Shown here piece after piece: positions 52,919-61,829 of a stretch of DNA of 64,000 nucleotides (its first letter is position 1; every line of letters begins with the position of its first letter). The notes beneath the pieces were generated by a model that searched no databases, was not told where the DNA came from, and saw nothing but the letters and a program-made list of their open reading frames with translations. The stretch lies in the NCBI GenBank assembly GCA_964276095.1, contig CAXYDR010000003.1, positions 310,001-374,000 on the forward strand, written 5' to 3'. Source of the stretch: GCA-2733415 sp964276095. GTDB lineage: Bacteria; Bacteroidota; Bacteroidia; Flavobacteriales; Flavobacteriaceae. The translations under genes were made by a program, and so were the position numbers.

Positions 52919-53818
52919 ATGTTATCCATTTTAATACCAACTTACAATTACGATGTAACTTCATTAGTTACGCAATTACACAACCAACTAGTAGAAAATA
53001 ATACTGTATTTGAAATTATATGTTTTGATGATGGATCTACTTCAAAACATCATGAGCAAAATAATTGTTTAAATAACCTCCAAAATGTTACTTATAAAAT
53101 ACAACTAAAAAATGTTGGATTAAGTGAGAATAGAAATTCCTTAGCTAAGGCTGCTTCATATAAATATCTAATATTTATTGACGGAGACTCTTTATTACCA
53201 AACAAGAATTTTATAACCAATTACATTAATCACATACAAGATGATACCGAAGTTATTTATGGAGGTAGAGTCCACCCTGAAAAAGTAAGTCCTGACAGGA
53301 TGTTAAGACATCAGTATGGGAAGCAACGAGAAGACATGCTCGCAATTAAAAGAAAAGACAATGCTTATAAATGTTTACTATTTAATAATACATTAATACA
53401 AAAGGAGTTATTCAATAAAATAACTTTTGACAAAGTAATAGTTCGATATGGCCACGAAGACACATTGTTTGCTTACAATGTAAAAAAACACAAGGCTAAT
53501 GTTCAGCACATCGAAAATCCAGTTATACACGGTGATGTAGACTTAAATGAAGTTTTTTTTAATAAAATTCATTATTCTATTGAAAATTTAAATTTGATTT
53601 ATACAAAAAAAATCATTGACCCAAATTTCATTACTTTTTTACAAATTTTTGTTAAACTAAAAAGAACTGGGTTGAATTATATACTAGCTTTTATTCACCC
53701 ATTCATTTACCCATTAATAAAACACATCTCTTTGTCAAAAAAGCCTTCAATATTTCTATTTGATGTATTTAGGCTTAGTTATTTTTGTTCTATTAATTTA
53801 AAAAAAAAGAATGCCTAA
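52919..53818 (+). CDS. Glycosyltransferase family 2
   Basis: 299 residues. The GT-A start LSILIPTYNYDVTSLVTQL and nucleotide-binding IICFDDGST are clear, the DxD-like metal motif is IFIDGDSLLPN, and a later RYGHEDTLFAYN motif is the ED catalytic-site type found in chondroitin-polymerase-like GT2 enzymes. No transmembrane helix is obvious apart from a hydrophobic C-terminal stretch (LAFIHPFIYPLI). It overlaps the next glycosyltransferase by 8 bp, so the two are translated together. Confidence 0.9.
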   Translation: MLSILIPTYNYDVTSLVTQLHNQLVENNTVFEIICFDDGSTSKHHEQNNCLNNLQNVTYKIQLKNVGLSENRNSLAKAASYKYLIFIDGDSLLPNKNFITNYINHIQDDTEVIYGGRVHPEKVSPDRMLRHQYGKQREDMLAIKRKDNAYKCLLFNNTLIQKELFNKITFDKVIVRYGHEDTLFAYNVKKHKANVQHIENPVIHGDVDLNEVFFNKIHYSIENLNLIYTKKIIDPNFITFLQIFVKLKRTGLNYILAFIHPFIYPLIKHISLSKKPSIFLFDVFRLSYFCSINLKKKNA

Positions 53819-54746
53819 ATTTTCAGTTATCATACCCCTCTACAATAAGGAGGCTCATATTTTAGGCACTTTAAAAAGTGTTTTTGACCAGCTGTTTACT
53901 GATTATGAAATTGTTCTCGTAAATGATGGTTCAACTGACAATAGTTGGAAAAAAATAAAAAACATCGATAACCCAAAATTAAAAATTTTTAACAATGATA
54001 AAAAAGGGGTTTCACAAGCAAGAAATTTTGCTATGCAACAAGCAAAAGGGGACTATTTCGCCTTTTTAGATGCTGATGACACTTGGGAGAATAACCACTT
54101 AAAAGATTTATTTGAATTAATACTTGAATATCCTAATTGTGGATTATACTGCACAAATTACACTTATGATTATGGAAATAATTTTATAGTAAAGCCAGTT
54201 TTCCCTACGCTTCCTAAAAACAATGATTGGAAAGGTATTGTTTCTGATTTTTTTTTAGCAAGCATAAAATTTCGAATTGCCACAACAATTTCCGTAGCCA
54301 TACCTAAAAAAATCATTAATAACATTGGTTTTTTTGATACCAACTACACTTCTGGTCAGGATACTGATTACTGGACTAGAATAGCACTTGTTTACCGTGT
54401 TGCTTTTACAAAACAAACTAGCGCTGTCATAAATATTGGTGCTGATAATCGAATTTCAAACACTCATCCAAGCAAACGAAAATTTATGAGCTTTGAAAAA
54501 TTTTTAGAAGATGAAAAAACAAATACATCTCTTAAAAAGTTTAATGATATGTATCGTGCTGAATTGGCTATTAAACATAAAATAGTCGGTGACCTTAAAA
54601 TGACTGAGTTTTACTCTTCTGATATTGTTTACAATAATATAAATTGGAAACAAATACTTTTACTCAAACTTCCATCTATTATTTTAAAGCCTCTTTGGAA
54701 TTTTAAACAATGGTTAAAAACTAAGAAGATTGATGCTTCAGTTTAA
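53811..54746 (+). CDS. Glycosyltransferase family 2
   Basis: 311 residues. Begins FSVIIPLYNKEAHILGTLKSVFDQ; has the UDP-binding IVLVNDGSTDNSW, the DxD motif AFLDADDTWENNHL and the acceptor-side SGQDTDYWTRIAL motif. It adds a sugar during repeat-unit assembly. The start codon lies within the end of the previous gene. Its 3' end overlaps by 26 bp, tail to tail, with the FdtA-type gene on the other strand. Confidence 0.92.
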   Translation: MPKFSVIIPLYNKEAHILGTLKSVFDQLFTDYEIVLVNDGSTDNSWKKIKNIDNPKLKIFNNDKKGVSQARNFAMQQAKGDYFAFLDADDTWENNHLKDLFELILEYPNCGLYCTNYTYDYGNNFIVKPVFPTLPKNNDWKGIVSDFFLASIKFRIATTISVAIPKKIINNIGFFDTNYTSGQDTDYWTRIALVYRVAFTKQTSAVINIGADNRISNTHPSKRKFMSFEKFLEDEKTNTSLKKFNDMYRAELAIKHKIVGDLKMTEFYSSDIVYNNINWKQILLLKLPSIILKPLWNFKQWLKTKKIDASV

Positions 54747-55134
54747 GGAAATTAGCATAATCTCTAATATAATCTTCTTCAATAAAAACATCCGAGGATA
54801 TCACCAAGCATACACTTCCTGAAGAAAAATCATCTAACTCTCTCCAAATTCCCTCAGTAATTAACAATCCTTTATTAGGCTTATTTAACGTAAATGTTTT
54901 TTTTTGCTTCCCATCATTTACTATAACATCAAAACTACCACTTAGTGCTATTAAAAACTCTTGTTGCTGTATATGCGCATGTCCACCTCTTCTTGAATCA
55001 CTTGGCACATCATACAAATAATATACTCGCTTCATCACAAAAGGGATTACCTCTTTTTCAATAACTGATAAATTCCCCCTAGGATCAACAATTTTAGGTA
55101 TCTCGATTATTTTAACATCATCAATTGTTTTCAT
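54721..55134 (-). CDS. FdtA/QdtA family dTDP-sugar ketoisomerase (cupin)
   Basis: 137 residues from the ATG complementary to 55132-55134; a longer frame to 55167 would overlap the neighbouring gene and adds a non-conserved basic segment. WxDxRG-like PKIVDPRGNLSVIE, then RVYYLYDVPSDSRRGGHAHIQQQEFLIAL with the catalytic histidine pair His52 and His54, and GIWRELDDFSSGSVCLVI are diagnostic. The enzyme interconverts dTDP-4-keto-6-deoxyglucose and a 3-keto isomer. With the DegT aminotransferase at 59042 it should supply a 3-amino-3,6-dideoxyhexose such as Fuc3N or Qui3N; which one cannot be read. Confidence 0.9.
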   Translation of the reverse strand: MKTIDDVKIIEIPKIVDPRGNLSVIEKEVIPFVMKRVYYLYDVPSDSRRGGHAHIQQQEFLIALSGSFDVIVNDGKQKKTFTLNKPNKGLLITEGIWRELDDFSSGSVCLVISSDVFIEEDYIRDYANFLKLKHQSS

Positions 55135-55163
55135 ATTTCCCCTTTTATTACGCCTTTTAAATT

Positions 55164-56258
55164 TCACTTCAAAACATCAAGCCACACCTTAGAAATTGTT
55201 TCTACATCAAACTTTGAAACACTAGCTTTTGCATTGCTTTTACATGTGTTATACAATTTAGTGTTTAAAACAAATAAATCCATTGCCTCTACAAGCGCTT
55301 CTACATTATTATTCTCTACAAGTAATCCGTTAAATTTATCCCTAATAATTTCATTAGGACCTGATTTACAATTTACTGAAACTACTGGTGTACCACAAGC
55401 TAATGATTCAAGTATTGTCATTGGAAACCCCTCATACTTACTCGTTAATAGTGTGTATTTAGCTTCCTTTACTATTGAAAATGGATCGGGGACAAAAGGT
55501 TTAAATAGAATCATATCAGATAAATTTAACCCCTCCACCATCTCAACCAGCATATCTTTATCTTTTCCATTACCAATTATCAATAATTTAATGTTACGTT
55601 CAGGTAAGATAGATTTATTATAAGAATTTATTAGCAACTTAATATTTTTAACTTCATCAACGAGCCTTCCATAGAATAATACATATTCATACTCTGCAGA
55701 AGCTACTGTTGTTAATGGTAGACTTGTAGTATAATGTTCTATTGGATTGTAAATGGTTTGAATACTTTCAAAACCAAATGTGCTTTTTACTCTCTCTTCT
55801 ATTGCTTTTGAAACGGTAATTATTTTTCGCCCCCTTTTAAACACCTTTCTTAAAAGAATATTGTTACTAGGAATATAATTTTCGACCTTATAACTATGCA
55901 CATAGTACATAACAGAATTTTTAGAATATGTGAAATATGAATAGATGAGTTCATTTAAGACCGAAGATCTTATTCTATGATCTATTACAACATCTATATT
56001 ATTATTTCTTAAAAATTTTCTTATCCTAAAATGCCTCATGATTTTTGCTTTAATAGAATCATTTTCATCTATTTCAAGTCCTAAATTGAGTAATTCACCG
56101 CAAACTGGATAAGTAACACTATTTACGATAGTGATAACATACACATTAAAGCCTATATTTTGCAATAATTTTGATTGCTGAGCGGCAACCCGCTCTGCTC
56201 CACCTCCACCTAAAGAGGATGCTATAATACAAATGTTTTTTTGTGACGTTAATTTCAT
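55164..56258 (-). CDS. Glycosyltransferase family 4
   Basis: 364 residues, GT-B fold. N-terminal ASSLGGGGAERVAAQQSKLL with the glycine-rich acceptor loop; C-terminal LFYGRLVDEVKNIKLLINSY and SKYEGFPMTILESLACGTPVVS, containing the E-x7-E retaining motif, then NEIIRDKFNGLLVENNN. It adds a sugar to the growing glycan. It is encoded upstream of the FdtA-type gene on the minus strand with about 29 bp between them. Confidence 0.92.
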   Translation of the reverse strand: MKLTSQKNICIIASSLGGGGAERVAAQQSKLLQNIGFNVYVITIVNSVTYPVCGELLNLGLEIDENDSIKAKIMRHFRIRKFLRNNNIDVVIDHRIRSSVLNELIYSYFTYSKNSVMYYVHSYKVENYIPSNNILLRKVFKRGRKIITVSKAIEERVKSTFGFESIQTIYNPIEHYTTSLPLTTVASAEYEYVLFYGRLVDEVKNIKLLINSYNKSILPERNIKLLIIGNGKDKDMLVEMVEGLNLSDMILFKPFVPDPFSIVKEAKYTLLTSKYEGFPMTILESLACGTPVVSVNCKSGPNEIIRDKFNGLLVENNNVEALVEAMDLFVLNTKLYNTCKSNAKASVSKFDVETISKVWLDVLK

Positions 56259-56594
56259 ACTGATTGTTCAAAAATAGTAAAAGATAGCTATTTGTATATG
56301 ATAATTAATATTAAAATAAATTGGAGTGCATCATTTTTTTAATTAGTTCTTTAATTAACCATTAAAGATAGTCTATAGTCCCTTTTTTATTCCTAAAAAC
56401 AACGATTATTGAATAATTAAATGGAAAACGCCTTTATCCTTTTACTTTTACCTCTCAATACCAACTCCTTAATTAAGTGATTTTATTCATTGTATTATAA
56501 GTTCATTAGCTTATAAAAGTTTATTTTTGAACACATCACAAAACACCCCAATTAATAATTTAATGTTTTATTAAAATGAAATTGGTACAACAAA
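56259..56594. other. 336-bp divergent intergenic region in the glycan locus
   Basis: No ORF of note. It must hold start signals for the glycosyltransferase genes on both sides, but I find no exact TAnnTTTG box. A 7-bp inverted repeat TTATAAG / CTTATAA at 56495-56516 lies 78 bp before the plus-strand start. The sequence is markedly A+T-rich with T-runs. Confidence 0.4.
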
Positions 56595-57746
56595 ATGTCA
56601 GGTATGAAAATCTTATTAGTTGGAGAATATAGTAGATTACACAACTCTCTCAAAAAAGGCTTAATAAAACTAAACCATAATGTAACACTTGTTTCGTGTG
56701 GTGATGATTTCAAAAATTACCCTTCTGACTTTTGCATTAAAGCTCCTTTTTTTAACAAATATTCTTTTTTAAATATTCTTTTCAGAGCATTAAGGAAATT
56801 TCATATTATCAATTTTGAAAAAATAGAGATTGGTATAAGAGCATATACAACATTGAAAAAATTAAATAAATTTGATATTGTACAACTTATCAATATTAAT
56901 TCATTTAATACATATCCTTTCATTGAAAGAAAAATAGTAGCACTCTTAAAAAAACAAAACCACAAACTATTTTTACTATCTGCAGGAACTGATTTCTATA
57001 GTATTCAATACGCATATGCTAAAAAATTTCGATACTCAATTTTAACACCTCTATTTGAAAAAAAGGTGTCAAAGAAGTATTTTAAACCATCTTTAAAATA
57101 CCTCACAAAACCTTACAAAAATTTAAGTACATATGTCTACAAAAATATTAATGGTGTCATTACTTCTGACTTAGATTATCACATTCCAATGATTGGACAT
57201 CCGAAATACTTGGGCTTAGTTCCTAATTGTATTATTTATGACGAATTTAACCCCAACCTGCCACAAATTAATGATAAGGTTATCATATTTCATGGAATTA
57301 ATAATTACAATTACTTTAAAAAAGGGAATGACATTTTTGAAGAAGCACTTGATATTCTTTCTAAGAAACATTCAGATAAAATTGAAATTATTACAACAAG
57401 AAGTATTCCTTATGCAGCGTATATTAATGCATACAATAAAGCTCATATCCTCCTTGATCAAGTATACGCATACGACCAAGGCTACAATGCATTAGAAGCA
57501 ATGGCAAAAGGAAAGGTAGTTTTTACTGGTGCTGAACATGAATGGTTAACTTATTACAATTTAAAAGAAGATACTGTTGCCATCAACGCGTTACCTGACG
57601 CAAAGGAGATTGCAAAAAAACTTGAATGGCTAATCTTAAATCCTAATCAAATAAAGATTATTTCTAAAAATGCACGAACTTTCATTGAACGAGAACATAA
57701 TTATATTAAATCAGCACAAAAATTCTTAGACAAATGGGGAGCTTAA
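56595..57746 (+). CDS. Glycosyltransferase, GT-B type
   Basis: 383 residues (374 if started at the second ATG, 56604, which gives the more usual MKILLVGEYSRLH). The N-terminal Rossmann half is basic and AT-rich in composition; the C-terminal half carries FHGINNYNYFKKGNDIFEEALDIL and ILLDQVYAYDQGYNALEAMAKGKVVFTGAEHEW, a variant of the E-x7-E region of group 1 transferases. It is the only plus-strand gene in a minus-strand block and ends with a 4-bp tail-to-tail overlap with the flippase gene. The sugar specificity is unknown. Confidence 0.8.
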   Translation: MSGMKILLVGEYSRLHNSLKKGLIKLNHNVTLVSCGDDFKNYPSDFCIKAPFFNKYSFLNILFRALRKFHIINFEKIEIGIRAYTTLKKLNKFDIVQLININSFNTYPFIERKIVALLKKQNHKLFLLSAGTDFYSIQYAYAKKFRYSILTPLFEKKVSKKYFKPSLKYLTKPYKNLSTYVYKNINGVITSDLDYHIPMIGHPKYLGLVPNCIIYDEFNPNLPQINDKVIIFHGINNYNYFKKGNDIFEEALDILSKKHSDKIEIITTRSIPYAAYINAYNKAHILLDQVYAYDQGYNALEAMAKGKVVFTGAEHEWLTYYNLKEDTVAINALPDAKEIAKKLEWLILNPNQIKIISKNARTFIEREHNYIKSAQKFLDKWGA

Positions 57747-59041
57747 TTTTCCTCAAACATGTTATTTCCGAATATCTGTTTTCTTAAAACGACTATAACT
57801 ATTATAAAATACAGCACATAGCGTAAAAAGTGAGCAAATACAATTCCTTCTGCTCCCATCGTTTTTATAAAAAAGGTAGAAAAACCATAAAAAAGAGCTA
57901 ATGAGATTAATTCAGTAATTATAAATTGCTTCACCATTTTTTTTGCTAAAAATTGATGTGCAATAATTATCGACGCTATCTTAACAAAATCACCTAATAA
58001 TTGCCATTTAAATAACGACTTCATAGCTAAGAAATCACTTCCGTGAGTAATATCAATCACCCAATCTTTCAACACAAAAATTAGCACCATCCCAATAGCA
58101 AATAAAGGTAAAAGCGTTTTATATATTACTAATACCTCTTTCCTAAATTCAATACTTCTGCTAATTTTGGAAAATTTTGGAATTACATATAATGTAAATA
58201 TTGCAGTTGAGAACATTAAATATTGTTTTGATAAATTTGTCATTGCGGTCCAATACCCCGCATCTGCTTCGCTTATCTGGTTTTTTAAATACCCACGTAA
58301 ATCAATCTCAACAAAATTACTTAGCAATGTTGCTACAAACGACATTATAGTAAAACCAAATAATTTGTTTTTGTACGGTATTGAAAATGATATTTTCTTG
58401 TAATCTAAATATTCTTTTAATGTTGTTGAAAAGAAATAAAACAATATAGAAAATTGCAATACTGGGAATATTGAAATAGCAAACAAAACACCATTTAACT
58501 TTTGGTAATACAATAGTGATATTACCAAACAAACCCCTAAGCAATAGCTTATTAATTCAATTTTTAAAAATTTTTTATAAGCTGACAAACCATTAATTAT
58601 TCCATTAACAATCCTATTCATCGCAATAAATGGGACTGCAATTCCTAGCACTTTAAAAACAAAACTAAAATCATTTTCTGCAGAAAAAATCAATTCATTC
58701 CAATATGAAGCTCCAAAAAACAACACACAAAAAGAAATGATACTTGTTAACAAAAGATATACAAACGTTGTTGAAAACAACTTCAACAATTCGTCTTTAT
58801 TCTCCTTGTTTTCTGCCACATACTTAACAATACCGTTAAACATCCCTAAGGTTGATAGGGATTGAATCATTGGAATTATATTCCTTAAATCACCAATAAA
58901 AGCCACACCTGAAGGCCCTAGTTTTTCAGCAATTAATCGTTGAGAAGCAAAACCTAGTATTGCTCTTATACCAATTGCACCTGAATTTAAAGAGGTGATC
59001 TTTAACAATAAATTGTCTTTTATAAAGGAGGGTAACTTCAA
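57743..59041 (-). CDS. O-antigen translocase (Wzx-type flippase)
   Basis: 432 residues with about 12 hydrophobic helices and the MATE/MVF-like fold of polysaccharide transporters. ITSLNSGAIGIRAILGFASQRLIAEKLGPSGVAFIGD at the N-terminus is typical of the WzxE/O-antigen translocase group. It would flip undecaprenyl-pyrophosphate-linked repeat units to the periplasm. It begins immediately after the aminotransferase stop (no gap), so the two are coupled. Confidence 0.9.
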   Translation of the reverse strand: MKLPSFIKDNLLLKITSLNSGAIGIRAILGFASQRLIAEKLGPSGVAFIGDLRNIIPMIQSLSTLGMFNGIVKYVAENKENKDELLKLFSTTFVYLLLTSIISFCVLFFGASYWNELIFSAENDFSFVFKVLGIAVPFIAMNRIVNGIINGLSAYKKFLKIELISYCLGVCLVISLLYYQKLNGVLFAISIFPVLQFSILFYFFSTTLKEYLDYKKISFSIPYKNKLFGFTIMSFVATLLSNFVEIDLRGYLKNQISEADAGYWTAMTNLSKQYLMFSTAIFTLYVIPKFSKISRSIEFRKEVLVIYKTLLPLFAIGMVLIFVLKDWVIDITHGSDFLAMKSLFKWQLLGDFVKIASIIIAHQFLAKKMVKQFIITELISLALFYGFSTFFIKTMGAEGIVFAHFLRYVLYFIIVIVVLRKQIFGNNMFEEN

Positions 59042-60142
59042 TTAAAATTGATTTAGAATGGAAACTATTTTTTGGGTATCAGTAATCGTTTGAATTGGGC
59101 TTATTGGCAAGCTCAATACTTCATTATGAATACTATCAGTAACCGGTAATTGCAAATCAGAAAATTCTTGTAATGCTTTTTGCTTATGTGGAGGTATTGG
59201 GTAATGAATTACAGTTTGAATATTATTTTTCAGTAAAAACTCTTGTAATTCAGTTCTATTTTCACAACGAATAACAAATACATGAAATACATGATTCTTT
59301 GATGCATTCCATTTTGGAAGCTCTATTTTTTGATTCTTTACATGTTCTATATAATGACTTGCAATTGCTCTTCTATTAGTATTATCAGTATCTAAATACC
59401 TTAGTTTAATTGACAAAAAAGTTGCTTGCAATTCATCTAACCTAGAATTAACGCCTTTAATTTCATTTCTATATTTTTTTGAAGAACCGTAATTTCTTAA
59501 TTTATTTACTACATTAAATAATTCAACATCACTAGTTGTTATTGCTCCTCCATCACCTAAAGCTCCTAAATTTTTACTTGGATAGAAACTAAACGCTCCC
59601 GCATCTGCAAGGTTTCCTGCTTTTATATTCGTTTCAGAAATAGCGCCATGTGCTTGAGCTGCATCTTCAATAACTAATAAATTATATTTCTTTGCAATTG
59701 AATTAATTGCTGTCATATCTGCTAACTCTCCATATAAATGAACAGCTAATATCATTTTGACTTTTGAAGTTATAGCGTCCTCTATATTCCTTGGGGAAAT
59801 ATTAAACTCGCCTTCATTTGGTTCTACAAATACAGGTATTAATCCTGAGTTAACCACCGCTAATATCGTAGCTATATATGTATTTGCAGGAACAATTACT
59901 TCATTACCTTTTTTTAACTTTCCTAATTCAATATACCCTTTTAAAATTAACTCTATAGCATCCAACCCACTAGCAACACCAATACAATACTTTGTTCCGC
60001 AATAATCAGCAAAATCTCTTTCAAATTCTGTCAGTTTATCACCTAAAATACATTGACCTGCATTTAAAAAACTTGAAAAAGCCTTCTTAAATTCAGTATC
60101 AAACCTATTATTAATCTGTTGTACATCTAAAAATTTAATCAT
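59042..60142 (-). CDS. DegT/DnrJ/EryC1/StrS family sugar aminotransferase
   Basis: 366 residues. The pyridoxal-phosphate lysine is Lys190 in SFYPSKNLGALGDGG, and the cofactor-binding aspartate is in VIEDAAQAHGA; GVASGLDAIELIL and PANTYIATILAV are conserved. It transaminates a dTDP-keto sugar. With the FdtA-type isomerase encoded nearby, it fits the FdtB/QdtB role giving a 3-amino-3,6-dideoxyhexose. Its start overlaps the end of the GNAT-like gene by 4 bp. Confidence 0.93.
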   Translation of the reverse strand: MIKFLDVQQINNRFDTEFKKAFSSFLNAGQCILGDKLTEFERDFADYCGTKYCIGVASGLDAIELILKGYIELGKLKKGNEVIVPANTYIATILAVVNSGLIPVFVEPNEGEFNISPRNIEDAITSKVKMILAVHLYGELADMTAINSIAKKYNLLVIEDAAQAHGAISETNIKAGNLADAGAFSFYPSKNLGALGDGGAITTSDVELFNVVNKLRNYGSSKKYRNEIKGVNSRLDELQATFLSIKLRYLDTDNTNRRAIASHYIEHVKNQKIELPKWNASKNHVFHVFVIRCENRTELQEFLLKNNIQTVIHYPIPPHKQKALQEFSDLQLPVTDSIHNEVLSLPISPIQTITDTQKIVSILNQF

Positions 60143-61110
60143 ATCAATACTTGCGATAAATTTTTATAATTCTTTGTTTCAATCCTATATGTTTTATATG
60201 TAGTTGCTCTTGCTCCAAAACCTTCTTTCCAAAACAACAACCCTTGGTTTACAGATTCCCCTTGGTTTTCTGTAGAAATACCAAAATCGAAAAATGATTT
60301 ATTCATATAGACTTCTGTTATTAAGTAATGGTGCAAAAGGTCTAAACTTCCTAGTTTACTTTTATCCTCATTCCCCGAAATATATTGTGAATGTGCCACT
60401 TCCTCTGTTTCAAAAACAGTTGTTCCAGCCACCAGTTTATCCCCATCATACACGTTAAATTGTCTGATGTTTTTGGGGAAATTTTGTTTTAATTGTGCAA
60501 TCTCATCAAGACTGTGTACAGGACATGTATTGTGTTTCTCTTTCAAATTTGGAATTAATATTTCATTCCAAAAATCGTCCATTCCTTTTTCTTCAATAAC
60601 TTTCAATCCGCTTTTATTAGCTCTCCTACATCCTTCTTTTCTACTACTTGAAACTGGGATACTATTACCTTTCTTTATCGTTGAAGACACATCAACCCTT
60701 ATAATTGAAGCTTCTAATAAAAACTGTATATATTCAAACTCACCACTAGGTTCTGTAGCATATATCGCAGGTAATTCCTTTAAAAACAATTGATCTATTT
60801 TATTCTCTGACAGATACTTCAGTACCTTTTCAAAAATACGCAAATAATCTTCAAATTTAATTTTAGAAGAAATTATAAGTCCTCCATAGGTTAACCCTTG
60901 ATGGGAGTATAGTTTATTTTCTTTATAATTTGCAGGTAAAACAGCTATAAGCTTCCCTTTTTTAAAGCACAATAATGAATAATCTTCAAATCGATCTTTA
61001 TGATACTCCATAAAGTCCCTATAAAATAGAAAAGTAGCATTTTTAGCCGATGCTACAAATTCATCCCAGTGGGTTTTATCGCTATTTTCATATTTTCTAA
61101 TAGTAATCAA
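60139..61110 (-). CDS. FemAB/GNAT-like acyltransferase
   Basis: 323 residues, with a duplicated GNAT-like arrangement typical of FemAB-related proteins. N-terminal FVASAKNATFLFYRDFMEYH and FKKGKLIAVLPANYKENKLYSHQGLTYGGLIIS are signature sequences; the second half has NFPKNIRQFNVYDGDKLVAGTTVFETEE and FDFGISTENQGESVNQGLLFWKEGFGA. Because it is the first gene of the aminotransferase-flippase unit, it may acylate the 3-amino sugar or add an amino acid. That is inferred from location. The family is often annotated simply as GNAT. Confidence 0.83.
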   Translation of the reverse strand: MITIRKYENSDKTHWDEFVASAKNATFLFYRDFMEYHKDRFEDYSLLCFKKGKLIAVLPANYKENKLYSHQGLTYGGLIISSKIKFEDYLRIFEKVLKYLSENKIDQLFLKELPAIYATEPSGEFEYIQFLLEASIIRVDVSSTIKKGNSIPVSSSRKEGCRRANKSGLKVIEEKGMDDFWNEILIPNLKEKHNTCPVHSLDEIAQLKQNFPKNIRQFNVYDGDKLVAGTTVFETEEVAHSQYISGNEDKSKLGSLDLLHHYLITEVYMNKSFFDFGISTENQGESVNQGLLFWKEGFGARATTYKTYRIETKNYKNLSQVLI

Positions 61111-61233
61111 TTGCTATACTTTGAATGCAAGGTAAAAATAGTGTTTTTAAACTGAACAAATAATCAATACATAAACGGATTATTCTGATTTATATTTTGT
61201 TTGTATATTACGGGCATCTTAAAACTTAATCTA

Positions 61234-61770
61234 ATGCGTAAAATACTACTTACATTATCATTATTACTAACTATTTTTTCTAGTAAAGCTCAAGACTTAC
61301 CTGTAAATGCCAAATCAGGAAAAATTACATTTATGAAAGCTGTGGATGCTACAGGACTTACTGCACAACAGTTGTACGACATCGCTAAAGAATGGGGAGG
61401 GAAACAAAATTTCACTATAGAAGAAGATAAAACTGGAGCAAGTATAACTTTTAAAGGTTCATCTAAAGTTGAGTATCCTACTGCTAAAAGCACTGAAAAA
61501 ACGGAAGGGAACATTAATTTTAAATTTCAATTTGGAGCGAAAGAAGGTAGATACCGTTATATTTTTACAAATTTCACACATACTGGAGATCCAGAAGATG
61601 CTGGTGACTTGGAAGACCCTGAACCGGATTGTACTTTTCAAAAAATATCAATTCGTGGTTGGACTGTTTTAAAGAAAAACACACACAAAGAACTTTTAAT
61701 ATTAATTGATGCGTTAACTAAAAAAATTAAGGCGGAACAAAATGATCCTACTAAAAGTGATGATTGGTAA
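61234..61770 (+). CDS. Secreted DUF4468 domain protein
   Basis: 178 residues from the ATG at 61234, which starts a signal peptide (MRKILLTLSLLLTIFSSKAQ); the frame also opens at a TTG at 61201 without benefit. The domain matches DUF4468: SGKITFMKAVDATGLTAQQLYDIAKEWGG, then a beta-strand sequence (GNINFKFQFGAKEGRYRYIFTNF) and a C-terminal helix. The fold is a TBP-like alpha/beta domain; function unknown. It is a stand-alone gene between the glycan locus and nitronate monooxygenase and ends in a shared terminator. Confidence 0.82.
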   Translation: MRKILLTLSLLLTIFSSKAQDLPVNAKSGKITFMKAVDATGLTAQQLYDIAKEWGGKQNFTIEEDKTGASITFKGSSKVEYPTAKSTEKTEGNINFKFQFGAKEGRYRYIFTNFTHTGDPEDAGDLEDPEPDCTFQKISIRGWTVLKKNTHKELLILIDALTKKIKAEQNDPTKSDDW

Positions 61771-61792
61771 GTTTACCTTTTTTCATAAAAAC

Positions 61793-61828
61793 AAAAACGG
61801 GTAATGATATTTTCATTACCCATTTTTG
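61793..61828. terminator. Bidirectional intrinsic terminator
   Basis: GGGTAATGA (61799-61807) / TCATTACCC (61813-61821), loop TATTT, with A residues on the left and T residues on the right. It serves the DUF4468 gene (+) and the convergent nitronate monooxygenase gene (-). Confidence 0.87.
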
Positions 61829-61829
61829 T

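Noticed and set aside
53811..53818. 8-bp overlap of two glycosyltransferase genes as a frameshift in one gene
   Set aside because: Each ORF has its own complete GT-A start motif and DxD site, so these are two genes with coupled translation.
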